DNA of 13,703 nucleotides from Faecalibacterium sp. UBA1819. GTDB taxonomy: Bacteria > Bacillota > Clostridia > Oscillospirales > Ruminococcaceae. The position numbers were made by a program, and so were the translations under genes. Below the pieces are notes generated by a model that did no database searches, had not been told where the DNA came from, and saw only the letters and a program-made list of their open reading frames with translations. This document shows positions 5,894 through 12,989 of this stretch, piece by piece (within the stretch, counting starts at the first letter, position 1; every line of letters begins with the position of its first letter). The stretch covers positions 57,611-71,313 of the forward strand of contig DCEX01000022.1 in the NCBI GenBank assembly GCA_002315015.1, written 5' to 3'.

Positions 5894-6127
5894 ATGACAT
5901 TAGCACAGCTGCCTGTGGGCTGTACCGCACGCATTGCTCGTGTGGGCGGAGAGGGCGCACTGCGCCGCAGGCTGTTAGATATGGGGCTGACGCCCCGCAC
6001 ACAAATTACCGTGCGCAAAACAGCGCCCATGGGCGACCCGATTGTGCTGCATCTGCGCGGCTATGAATTGACGCTTCGTTTGGAGGATGCGGCCAATATT
6101 GAGCTGGAGGAGGGCGCAGGCGTATGA
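5894..6127 (+). CDS. feoA: Ferrous iron transport protein A
   Basis: This 77-residue single-domain FeoA is a small cytosolic SH3-like beta-barrel that associates with FeoB and is needed for efficient ferrous iron uptake. Family features can be seen along its whole length: LAQLPVGCTARIARV at the start, RRRLLDMGLTPRTQITV in the middle, and DPIVLHLRGYELTLRLEDA at the end. The ATG has AAGGAGG seven bases upstream. The stop TGA overlaps the feoB start as ATGA (6124-6127), which implies translational coupling and matched output. The gene follows a sigma-A promoter and a candidate iron-responsive operator. Confidence 0.95.
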   Translation: MTLAQLPVGCTARIARVGGEGALRRRLLDMGLTPRTQITVRKTAPMGDPIVLHLRGYELTLRLEDAANIELEEGAGV

Positions 6128-8169
6128 TTTTTGCATTGGCAGGAAACCAAAATTCCGGCAAAACGACGCTGTTTAACCAGCTGACCGGCTCAAACCAGCA
6201 TGTGGGCAATTTTCCCGGTGTGACCGTGGATAAAAAAGAAGGCACGATTCGCCCCGCCGGGGGCGGCAAGGGCAAGGCTCCCGCGGCAGACGCTTCCACA
6301 GTGGTGGACTTGCCCGGCATTTATTCGCTTTCCCCTTATACCGCCGAGGAGATTGTTACGCGCGACTTTCTGATTGGCGAAAAGCCGGACGGTATCATCA
6401 ACATCGTAGACGCTACCAACATCGAGCGCAATTTGTACCTGTCGATGCAGCTCATTGAGCTGGACCTCCCCATGGTCATTGCTCTGAACATGATGGACGA
6501 AATGCGTGCCAACGGCAACACCGTGGATATCAAAGGCTTGGAAAAAGAGCTGGGTGTGCCTGTGGTGCCGATTTCAGCGGCGAAAAATGAGGGTGTAGAT
6601 GAGCTGGTGGCATGTGCTTTGCGCGCGGCACAGCAGCGTCAATGCCCCAAACGGCAGGACTTTTGCACCGGTGCCGTGCACCGCTGCATTCACGGCATCG
6701 CGCACTTAATTGAAGACCATGCCCAAGCGGCGGGTGTGCCGCGTTATTTTGCCGCCACCAAGCTGGTGGAGGGCGATAAGCCGATGGAAGAACGCTTGCG
6801 CCTGAGCGATAACGAGAAGGACTTGATTGAGCACTCCGTGACGGAAATGGAGCAGGAGCTGGACACCGACCGCGAGGCCGCGCTGGCCGATATGCGCTAC
6901 ACCTTTATCGAAAACCTGTGCCGTGAAACGGTGGTGAAAAAGGGCGAAAGCCGAGAACACGCCCGAAGTGTGGCCATCGACCGTCTGCTGACGCATAAGT
7001 ACGCGGCCATTCCGCTGTTCTTAGCCATTATGCTGCTCATTTTCTGGCTTACTTTTGGCGTGATTGGCGAAGCGCTTGGCGCGGTGATGGATTTCCTCGT
7101 TGAGTCGCTCACCACATGGGTGGACGCAGGGTTGACCGCCTACGGCATTAACCCTGTCATTCACGCGCTCATTATCGACGGTATTTTTGCCGGTGTGGGC
7201 AGTGTGCTCAGTTTCCTGCCCGTGATCGTCACGCTGTTTTTCTTTTTGTCTCTGCTGGAGGATTCGGGCTATATGGCGCGTGTGGCGTTCGTTATGGACA
7301 AGCTCCTGCGCAAAATCGGCCTTTCGGGCCGCAGCTTTGTGCCGATGATTATTGGCTTTGGATGCAGTGTACCTGCCATTATGGCGACCCGCACGCTGTC
7401 CAGTGAACGCGACCGCAAAATGACGATTTTGCTGACGCCGTTTTGTTCTTGCAGTGCTAAGCTGCCGATTTACTCCGTCTTTACAGCGGCCTTTTTCCCG
7501 CAAAATGGTGCTCTGGTGATGATGGCCTTGTACCTGATGGGAATTTTGGTGGGCATTTTGTGGGGACTGATGATGAAAAGCACCGTCTACCGCGGAAACC
7601 CGGTGCCGTTTGTCATGGAGCTGCCGAACTATCGCATTCCCAGCCCCAAAAGCGTCGGCCTTTTGATGTGGGACAAAGCGCGCGACTTTTTAACCCGTGC
7701 CTTTACGGTCATTTTTGTGGCTACCGTCATCATTTGGTTTTTGCAGTCGTTTGATCTGCGCTTCAATATGGTGGAAAACTCTGCCGACAGTATGCTTGCC
7801 ATGCTGGGACGGCTTGTGGCCCCGCTGTTTGCCCCGCTCGGCTTTACCGATTGGCGCGCGGCAACCGCACTCATTACCGGTTTTTCCGCCAAGGAGGCCG
7901 TCGTCAGCACCATGGCCGTGCTGACAGGCGCGGGCAGCGCCGGTTTAACGAATGCGCTTCAGGCCATCTTCACGCCGGTGCAGGCATTCAGCTTTTTGAC
8001 GTTTACGCTGCTGTATACGCCGTGCGTTGCCGCCATTGCTGCGGTCAAGCGTGAAATGGGTTCCGGCAAAGCGGCAGCCGGGGTTGCGCTGATGCAGTGC
8101 GTTTTGGCTTGGGTATGTGCATTTGTCGTATATCAGGTGGGCAGCGCCCTCACGATGCTGTTTGTGTAA
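6124..8169 (+). CDS. feoB: Ferrous iron transporter FeoB
   Basis: FeoB is the polytopic inner-membrane Fe(II) permease with an N-terminal G domain. The 681-residue product shows GNQNSGKT (G1, 7-14), GNFPGVTV (switch I), DLPG (G3, 62-65), NMMD (G4, 122-125) and an ISAAK G5 loop. A helical guanine-dissociation-inhibitor-like segment follows up to about residue 290. The membrane part has the two Gate motifs with conserved cysteines: GFGCSVPAIMATR (about 411-423) and PFCSCSAKLPIY (439-450). The length is at the short end for the family (E. coli 773). A Gly/Lys/Ala-rich insert, AGGGKGKAPAADA, lies just before the G3 motif, where relatives have a short turn. Expression is coupled to feoA. The operon ends at the hairpin 8208-8250. 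Confidence 0.96.
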   Translation: MIFALAGNQNSGKTTLFNQLTGSNQHVGNFPGVTVDKKEGTIRPAGGGKGKAPAADASTVVDLPGIYSLSPYTAEEIVTRDFLIGEKPDGIINIVDATNIERNLYLSMQLIELDLPMVIALNMMDEMRANGNTVDIKGLEKELGVPVVPISAAKNEGVDELVACALRAAQQRQCPKRQDFCTGAVHRCIHGIAHLIEDHAQAAGVPRYFAATKLVEGDKPMEERLRLSDNEKDLIEHSVTEMEQELDTDREAALADMRYTFIENLCRETVVKKGESREHARSVAIDRLLTHKYAAIPLFLAIMLLIFWLTFGVIGEALGAVMDFLVESLTTWVDAGLTAYGINPVIHALIIDGIFAGVGSVLSFLPVIVTLFFFLSLLEDSGYMARVAFVMDKLLRKIGLSGRSFVPMIIGFGCSVPAIMATRTLSSERDRKMTILLTPFCSCSAKLPIYSVFTAAFFPQNGALVMMALYLMGILVGILWGLMMKSTVYRGNPVPFVMELPNYRIPSPKSVGLLMWDKARDFLTRAFTVIFVATVIIWFLQSFDLRFNMVENSADSMLAMLGRLVAPLFAPLGFTDWRAATALITGFSAKEAVVSTMAVLTGAGSAGLTNALQAIFTPVQAFSFLTFTLLYTPCVAAIAAVKREMGSGKAAAGVALMQCVLAWVCAFVVYQVGSALTMLFV

Positions 8170-8207
8170 CGGCGGGCCGACGGCATTGCCATCCATAAAT
8201 AAGAAAT

Positions 8208-8250
8208 AAAACGGGCATGACGGCGCAGTTAACGCTATCATGCCCGTTTT
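8208..8250. terminator. Bidirectional terminator between feoB and the YtxH-like gene
   Basis: AAAACGGGCATGA (8208-8220) is perfectly complementary to 8238-8250, a 13-bp stem with a 17-base loop. The A and T ends make it symmetric: plus-strand transcripts end in TTTT, minus-strand transcripts in TTTTATTTCTTATTT. It serves both convergent genes. Confidence 0.88.
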
Positions 8251-8252
8251 CG

Positions 8253-8435
8253 TCAGCGCAAGGCCTTTTCCACCATCATCATGGCTTTTTCTGCTTCTTT
8301 TCCGGCGCGTTTCAGCGCTTTTTTCACTTGGCGCGGGTGACGCGCATTCAAATACATGCCCATTGCGCCTACGGTGGCACCGGCCAACATGCCCATAGCG
8401 GCACCGCTCATGCGATCCTTTGTTTCTCGATTCAT
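8253..8435 (-). CDS. Small YtxH-like membrane-anchored protein
   Basis: This 60-residue protein starts at an ATG with AAAGGGG about eight bases upstream. Residues about 10-29 form a small-residue, glycine-zipper-like hydrophobic segment (SGAAMGMLAGATVGAMGMYL), which could be a single membrane helix. A strongly basic amphipathic helix rich in Lys, Ala and Glu follows to the end. This resembles the N-terminal half of YtxH-domain proteins, which are short envelope-associated proteins of unclear role in Firmicutes. The terminator begins immediately after its stop, which supports a real transcribed gene despite the small size. I could not find a convincing promoter. No function is assigned. Confidence 0.75.
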   Translation of the reverse strand: MNRETKDRMSGAAMGMLAGATVGAMGMYLNARHPRQVKKALKRAGKEAEKAMMMVEKALR

Positions 8436-8456
8436 TGTAAAACGCCCCTTTCACTG

Positions 8457-8489
8457 TGCATTCGCTGCCTATTTGGGCAATCGGATGCA
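8457..8489 (+). other. Imperfect hairpin in the gap between the YtxH-like gene and the pyridoxal kinase gene
   Basis: Bases 8457-8464 pair with 8482-8489 (one U-G). After a small internal loop, TGCC (8466-8469) pairs with GGCA (8476-8479). There is no T-run on either side, so it is not a terminator. It lies in what would be the 5' leader of the YtxH-like mRNA, about 20 bases before its start codon. The rest of the 212-bp gap 8436-8647 shows only the pdx promoter. Confidence 0.3.
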
Positions 8490-8599
8490 TTTTGTTCAAT
8501 CCGCACGGAAATTCCGGCTTCTGTGTTATTCTTTCCCCATTTCATTTAAAAAATTCTGTGATAATTTTTTCCGGTTTATTCGCCTTTTGCATACGAATG

Positions 8600-8608
8600 T
8601 GTTATACT
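8600..8608 (+). promoter_or_regulatory. Extended -10 promoter for the six-gene operon
   Basis: TGT directly precedes TATACT (8603-8608), the TGn extended -10 pattern. No good -35 lies at 16-18 bp. Transcription would begin near 8615, about 33 bases before the kinase start at 8648. Confidence 0.55.
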
Positions 8609-8647
8609 GTAAAAAGAGTGAAAGTATCTATTTGAAGGAGTGTTTTT

Positions 8648-9505
8648 ATGACGGAATCACGTGCCGCCAGCGCCCTGTGCATCCACGATCTGTCCGGTGT
8701 GGGGCGGTGCAGCTTGAGCGTCATTTTGCCGGTGCTGTCTGTGTGCGGGGTGCAGGCGTGTGCCTTGCCGACGGCGCTTTTGTCCACTCATACGGGCGGG
8801 CTTGGTACGCCTGCGCGCACGGATGAGTTTTCTTTTGCATGTGCTGCACTGGAGCATTACGAAACGCTTCGGCTTTCTTTTGACTGTGTATACAGCGGTT
8901 ATCTGGCCGCTCCCCAGTGTGCCGCGCTGGTGCGCCGTGCACACACCGTCTTTTCCAAGGCGTGGAAGGTGGTAGACCCGGTGCTGGGCGACGGCGGAAA
9001 ACTGTATCGTTTTGTCACCGGAGAGCTGATGGAAGCCATGCGCGGCTTGTGCCTTTCGGCCAATGTGATTACGCCGAATGTCACGGAAAGCGCCGTGCTT
9101 TTGGGCCTTGCTCCGTGTGATGATGCAATGACGCAGCAGCAGGCAAAGGAGCGGATGCAGGCCTTGCGCGGTGAGTTTGGCTGTGACGTTGTGCTGACGG
9201 GCATTCGTTTAGAAAACGGGACGCGCGCCAACGGCCTTCTGTGGGGAACACGAGAGCCGCAAGTGTATCTTTACCGTGAAACGGGCGGCCACTGCCCGGG
9301 CAGCGGCGATTTGTTTACCGCAGCCTTTACGGCGCTGGTACTCGGCGGAAATGACGCCCCGTTTGCCGTGCGCCATGCAGCGGAGTTTGTCCGCCGTGCG
9401 GTGGCATCCGTAGAGAAAGCCGATGGAGACCCGCGTTTCGGCGCTTGGTTTGAGCGCCATTTGCCTTTTTTGATGACAAGCCGCGGCAAGCTGCCGAGGG
9501 TATAA
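8648..9505 (+). CDS. Pyridoxamine/pyridoxal kinase (PdxY/PdxK-like)
   Basis: This 285-residue ribokinase-superfamily enzyme phosphorylates pyridoxal, pyridoxamine or pyridoxine to the 5'-phosphate in vitamin B6 salvage. Characteristic stretches are IHDLSGVGRCSLSVILPVL near the N-terminus (substrate pocket), LSTHTGG, VDPVLGDGGKLY (nucleotide and magnesium region), ITPNVTES, and GHCPGSGDLF, where the Asp of GSGD is the expected catalytic base. GAAGGAG lies upstream of the ATG, behind an extended -10 promoter. It is the first gene of a tightly packed operon; its stop codon is immediately followed by the ribosome site of trmL. The exact B6 vitamer preference is not decided by sequence. Confidence 0.92.
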   Translation: MTESRAASALCIHDLSGVGRCSLSVILPVLSVCGVQACALPTALLSTHTGGLGTPARTDEFSFACAALEHYETLRLSFDCVYSGYLAAPQCAALVRRAHTVFSKAWKVVDPVLGDGGKLYRFVTGELMEAMRGLCLSANVITPNVTESAVLLGLAPCDDAMTQQQAKERMQALRGEFGCDVVLTGIRLENGTRANGLLWGTREPQVYLYRETGGHCPGSGDLFTAAFTALVLGGNDAPFAVRHAAEFVRRAVASVEKADGDPRFGAWFERHLPFLMTSRGKLPRV

Positions 9506-9517
9506 GGAGGAACTTTT

Positions 9518-10027
9518 TTGCACAAGCCGTTGAATATCGTTTTGGTAGAGCCGCAAATCCCGCAAAATACGGGCAATATCGCCCGCACCTGCGCCGCAAC
9601 CGGGGCGCGGCTGCATCTTGTGAAGCCGATGGGCTTTACCGTGGACGACAAAAAGCTGAAACGTGCCGGGCTGGACTACTGGCATTTGCTGGATATCACA
9701 TATTATGAAAACTTGCAGGATTTTTTTGAGAAAAACAGCGGCCCGTTCTATTATTTCACCACCAAAGCGCGCCATCGTTACAGCGATGTAAACTACCCGG
9801 AAGGCGCTTATTTGGTGTTTGGGCGTGAGGATGCAGGGCTTCCAGAATCGTTGTTATATCAAAACCCGGAAACTTGTGTTCGGCTGCCCATGCGCAGTAT
9901 GGCGCGCAGCCTGAACCTGTCCAACACCGTGGCAATTGCAGTTTATGAGGCACTGCGCCAAGGCGGCTTTGACGGGTTAAAGGAACAGGGAAGTTTGAGA
10001 GAATATCAGTGGGAGGAAACAACATGA
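9518..10027 (+). CDS. trmL: tRNA (cytidine(34)-2'-O)-methyltransferase
   Basis: TrmL methylates the 2'-hydroxyl of the wobble nucleotide in certain tRNA-Leu species using S-adenosylmethionine. The 169-residue product is a minimal SPOUT (trefoil-knot) methyltransferase with the three usual blocks: NIVLVEPQIPQNTGNIARTC at the start, LVFGREDAGLPE (knot), and RLPMRSMARSLNLSNTVAIA near the end. No in-frame ATG fits. The start is TTG at 9518, seven bases after AAGGAGG, which overlaps the stop of the preceding kinase gene. The family often starts close to this point. Its stop overlaps the degV start as ATGA (10024-10027). Family assignment is firm; cytidine versus uridine specificity follows the family. 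Confidence 0.93.
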   Translation: MHKPLNIVLVEPQIPQNTGNIARTCAATGARLHLVKPMGFTVDDKKLKRAGLDYWHLLDITYYENLQDFFEKNSGPFYYFTTKARHRYSDVNYPEGAYLVFGREDAGLPESLLYQNPETCVRLPMRSMARSLNLSNTVAIAVYEALRQGGFDGLKEQGSLREYQWEETT

Positions 10028-10890
10028 GAACAACGGTGTTATTGACCGATTCGGCGTGCGACCTTTCGCCGGAGCTGGAAAAGGAGTATGGAATTGACAT
10101 TCTGCCGTTTCATATTACGGTGGACGGCGTGGGATATACCGAGCGCGTGGATTTTGACTGCGAGCAGTACTATGACATGCTGACAAAATGCAAAGAAATT
10201 CCCAAAACAGCGCAGATTACCTCGTTTCGCTATTTAGAAAAGTTTGAAGAGTACGCCGAAAACGGTGTGAAAAACGTTATTTGCGTTACCATCAATTCGG
10301 GCGGCTCCAACACGCACCAATCGGCGCTGATGGCGCGCGATGAATTTGCAAACGAGCACCCGGAAAGCGATATGCACATCTATATTGTGGACAGCCACAG
10401 CTATTCCATGGTGTACGGCGACGCTTTGATTGAGGCGGCAAAAAAGCTGGACGGCGGCGCGGATGTGAAAAGTGTGCTGGACTATCTGGAAGATCATTTT
10501 GCCTGTGCCGAAGTGGTGCTTTCGATGTACACGCTCAATTTTGCCAAAAAGAGCGGACGCATCAGCGCAGCGGCGGCCTTTGCCGGAGAGCTGCTGGGGT
10601 TAAAGCCCATCATTACGATTATTGACGGTGTGACCAAGACGGTGTCAAAAGTGCGCGGCGACAATGCCGTGATGCCGGCCATTGTGGCTCATGCCCAAAA
10701 GAATATGGAGCCGGGCTGCGAGTATATCGTTGGCACGACGGATAAAGACAACGGGAAAATGCTGGCTTCGCTTTGCAAAAAAGCGCTTGGCTATCCCCCA
10801 AAACGAATCTTTTTGCTGGGTGCGGCCGTGGCCACAAATACCGGCCCCAACGCAGTCGCTATGGTGTACCGCGGCAAGCCGCGCCGATAA
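10024..10890 (+). CDS. DegV family fatty-acid-binding protein
   Basis: This 288-residue DegV protein (FakB-like fold) binds a long-chain fatty acid between two domains. Some family members present it to the kinase FakA for phosphorylation. The N-terminus TVLLTDSACDLSPELEKEYG, the PKTAQITSFRYLE segment, and SGGSNTHQSA, where relatives have LSGTYQSA, are typical. The C-terminal domain runs from about AGELLGLKPI to the end. I chose the ATG at 10024, with GGAGG seven bases upstream and a 4-base overlap with trmL. An in-frame GTG at 10009 precedes that ribosome site and is unlikely. No fakA-like gene is in the window, so a role in exogenous fatty acid use is only possible. Confidence 0.92.
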   Translation: MRTTVLLTDSACDLSPELEKEYGIDILPFHITVDGVGYTERVDFDCEQYYDMLTKCKEIPKTAQITSFRYLEKFEEYAENGVKNVICVTINSGGSNTHQSALMARDEFANEHPESDMHIYIVDSHSYSMVYGDALIEAAKKLDGGADVKSVLDYLEDHFACAEVVLSMYTLNFAKKSGRISAAAAFAGELLGLKPIITIIDGVTKTVSKVRGDNAVMPAIVAHAQKNMEPGCEYIVGTTDKDNGKMLASLCKKALGYPPKRIFLLGAAVATNTGPNAVAMVYRGKPRR

Positions 10891-10909
10891 TCATGTCTAG
10901 GAGAAAAGT

Positions 10910-11881
10910 ATGAAACTGCCGATTTTATATGTAGTGATTCCCTGTTACAACGAGGAAGAGGTACTTCCCGTGACAAGCGGGCTGTTTTTTGACAAAATTC
11001 ATGCTTTGGCAAAGGGGGAAAAAATTTCGCCGGAAAGCCGAGTGCTGTTTGTCAACGACGGTTCTAAAGATAATACTTGGCCGATTATCCGCAAGCTGAG
11101 CGAGGAAAATGAGTGCTGCGAGGGAATTTGCCTTTCGCGCAATCGCGGCCACCAAAATGCGCTGCTGGCCGGGCTGATGACGGCCCGCCGCTATGCGGAC
11201 GTTACCATTTCGATTGACTGTGACGGTCAGGATGACATCAACGCAATGGACGAAATGATTGACCATTACCATAAGGGAATGGATGTTGTGTATGGTGTGC
11301 GATCCAAGCGCGATACGGACACATGGTTTAAACGCACGACTGCTGAAAGCTTTTACAAGCTGATGAACGCACTCGGCGCACAAACGGTGTATAATCACGC
11401 CGACTACCGCCTGATGTCGCGCCGTGCCTTGGACGGTTTGGCGCAGTTCCACGAGGTCAATCTGTTTTTGCGCGGCTTAGTGCCGCTGGTGGGCTACCCC
11501 AGCAGCATTGTCACCTATGAGCGCGCCGAACGTATGGCGGGCGAAAGCCACTATCCGCTCAAAAAAATGCTGTCCTTTGCCTTTGACGGCATTACCAGCC
11601 TTTCGGTGAAGCCCATTCGGCTGATTACCACGCTGGGCTTTCTCATCAGCTTTATCAGCGTTCTTGCCATTTTGTGGGTATTTGCAACAAAGTTTTTCGG
11701 CCAAACGGTTTCCGGCTGGTCCAGCATGGTGTGCGCCATCTTTTTCATGGGCGGTGTGCAGCTTTTATGTTTGGGCGTCATTGGGGAGTATATCGGAAAA
11801 ATTTACAACGAAACCAAGGCGCGTCCCCGCTTTTTAATCAGCGAAAGCACCTTGCCGGAACGGGGGCAGGAAAATGAGTAA
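10910..11881 (+). CDS. GtrB-like family 2 glycosyltransferase
   Basis: This 323-residue membrane-anchored GT2 enzyme is of the bactoprenol/dolichol-phosphate glycosyltransferase type, which moves a sugar from a nucleotide donor to undecaprenyl phosphate at the inner face of the membrane. The N-terminal GT-A domain has VVIPCYNEEE, VNDGSKDNTW, LSRNRGHQNA and the metal-binding DCD at 103-105. In this last motif relatives usually read DADLQD, and here it is DCDGQD. RSKRDTDTWFKR and the following basic stretch fit the acceptor side. Two C-terminal membrane helices (about 237-258 and 270-293) end in GEYIGKIYNE, as in GtrB. AGGAG precedes the ATG. The last eight bases overlap the next gene. Sugar and final acceptor are unknown; no flippase or polymer genes adjoin it. 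Confidence 0.92.
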   Translation: MKLPILYVVIPCYNEEEVLPVTSGLFFDKIHALAKGEKISPESRVLFVNDGSKDNTWPIIRKLSEENECCEGICLSRNRGHQNALLAGLMTARRYADVTISIDCDGQDDINAMDEMIDHYHKGMDVVYGVRSKRDTDTWFKRTTAESFYKLMNALGAQTVYNHADYRLMSRRALDGLAQFHEVNLFLRGLVPLVGYPSSIVTYERAERMAGESHYPLKKMLSFAFDGITSLSVKPIRLITTLGFLISFISVLAILWVFATKFFGQTVSGWSSMVCAIFFMGGVQLLCLGVIGEYIGKIYNETKARPRFLISESTLPERGQENE

Positions 11882-12461
11882 AATTCAATGGAAAGGCTCC
11901 ACCCTCTTAGCGCCGGTGCCGCCCGCACTGGTGAGCTGCGGAACGATGGACAAGCCCAATGCCCTGACCATCGCGTGGACGGGCATTATCAATTCTCAGC
12001 CCCCGAAAACTTATATTTCCGTCCGCCCCGAGCGGTACAGCTATGAGTTGATTTCTAATTCGCGCGAGTTTGTCATCAATCTGCCGAGTGCCAATATGGT
12101 GCGTGCCATCGACTACTGCGGTGTGCGCAGCGGGCGGGACGAAAACAAATTTGAAACGCAGGGGATGACGGCGCTGCCCGTGGAAGGGTTTTCCTGCCCG
12201 ATGGTGGGCGAAGCGCCGCTGAGCCTGGCGTGCCGCGTGACAGATATTGTCAAGCTTGGCACCCACGATATGTTTTTAGCCGATATTGTTTCTGTGTATG
12301 TAGACGATGCGCTGATGAATGAGGACGGCAAGCTGAACTTGGCAAAGGCGGGGCTGTGCGCGTATGCCCACGGCGAATATTTTGCACTGGGCAAAAAAAT
12401 CGGAAGCTTTGGCTTTTCCGTCAAAAAGAAAAAACGCGCCCCGCGCAAAGGAGGAAGATAA
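11874..12461 (+). CDS. Flavin reductase family protein (FMN-binding split barrel)
   Basis: This 195-residue protein has the split-barrel FMN-binding fold of flavin reductase-like proteins. The N-terminal LAPVPPALVSCGTMDKPNAL, AWTGIINSQPPKTYISVRPERYSYELI and EFVINLP blocks are typical of the clostridial group, as is the DYCGVRSGRDENKF segment that follows. Such proteins bind FMN and often pass electrons from NAD(P)H to a partner, which is not evident here. The C-terminus is unusually basic (VKKKKRAPRKGG), perhaps a flexible nucleic-acid- or membrane-contacting tail. The ATG overlaps the glycosyltransferase by eight bases and has GGGGCAGG just upstream, inside that gene. Exact substrate unknown. 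Confidence 0.9.
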   Translation: MSKIQWKGSTLLAPVPPALVSCGTMDKPNALTIAWTGIINSQPPKTYISVRPERYSYELISNSREFVINLPSANMVRAIDYCGVRSGRDENKFETQGMTALPVEGFSCPMVGEAPLSLACRVTDIVKLGTHDMFLADIVSVYVDDALMNEDGKLNLAKAGLCAYAHGEYFALGKKIGSFGFSVKKKKRAPRKGGR

Positions 12462-12463
12462 CA

Positions 12464-12913
12464 ATGGTGTATGATACTTTGGAGAATATCGGACAGTATG
12501 CCGGGATGTTTGACCATTTGGATACCGCCATCGAATTCATTCAGGCCAACGATTTAGACGCGCTTCCCTTGGGAAAAACGGAAATCGACGGCGAAAATGT
12601 ATTTGTCAATGTGGTGGAAACAGACACACTGCCCGCCGAGGGCCGCGCCTTTGAAACACACTCGAATTACATGGACTTGCACATTGATTTGTGCGGGGAA
12701 GAACTGTGCGAGGTGGCGCTTGGCAAAGTGACCGCGGAGAAGCCGTATGACGAAGCCGAAGATTGTGCGCTTTGGAATGCCGACACCACCTGCGGGTTGG
12801 TGCTGGGCGAAGGGCGTTTTGCCATCTTTATGGTAGAGGAGCCGCACAAGCCGCTCATTCGTGCTGCGGGAAGTGCCGCTGTGCGCAAAGCGGTGTTTAA
12901 AATTGCCTATTAA
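12464..12913 (+). CDS. YhcH/YjgK/YiaL family protein (EbgC-like cupin fold)
   Basis: This 149-residue protein has the full length of the DUF386 family. Landmarks are the FETHSNYMDLHI strand (family form E-H-x-x-Y-x-D-L), CGEELCEVA, and the C-terminal FAIFMVEEPHKPLI...VRKAVFKI, which correspond to the family's metal-site and closing strands. Relatives (EbgC, YhcH, TabA) are implicated in sugar metabolism or sugar isomerisation, often sialic acid, but biochemistry is thin. AAAGGAGG lies eight bases before the ATG at 12464 and the flavin reductase stop is two bases upstream, so this is the last gene of the operon. A frame open to 12356 is only the overlap with that gene. Function in this context is unknown. 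Confidence 0.88.
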   Translation: MVYDTLENIGQYAGMFDHLDTAIEFIQANDLDALPLGKTEIDGENVFVNVVETDTLPAEGRAFETHSNYMDLHIDLCGEELCEVALGKVTAEKPYDEAEDCALWNADTTCGLVLGEGRFAIFMVEEPHKPLIRAAGSAAVRKAVFKIAY

Positions 12914-12914
12914 G

Positions 12915-12964
12915 CGGCCTTCTGAATTTTCATAAACGCCCTGAACGGCGTAAGGCTGTTTTTT
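12915..12964 (+). terminator. Composite terminator after the YhcH-family gene
   Basis: CGGCCTT (12915-12921) pairs with AAGGCTG (12952-12958), enclosing a second stem, ACGCC (12936-12940) with GGCGT (12947-12951), stacked directly on the outer one. Six Ts follow (12959-12964). TAGAAT at 12964-12969 could be the -10 of a uridine kinase promoter, but the matching -35 (CTGAAC) is poor. Confidence 0.55.
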
Positions 12965-12989
12965 AGAATCAAGGTTGGAGGTGTTTTGT

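Noticed and set aside
7945..8499. 184-codon minus-strand reading frame overlapping the end of feoB and the YtxH-like gene
   Set aside because: It crosses the 13-bp terminator and is antisense to two well-supported genes; it has no ribosome site or family resemblance.
9209..9775. 188-codon minus-strand reading frame over the kinase/trmL junction
   Set aside because: Antisense to two clear enzyme genes; the protein has no recognisable motif and spans the junction arbitrarily.
10925..11452. 175-codon minus-strand reading frame inside the glycosyltransferase gene
   Set aside because: Antisense shadow of the GT2 domain with no independent start signals.
12915..12989. Possible riboswitch or attenuator in front of udk
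   Set aside because: The structure is explained by a two-stem terminator with a T6 tract. No alternative anti-terminator pairing or PyrR-type binding element was found by eye.
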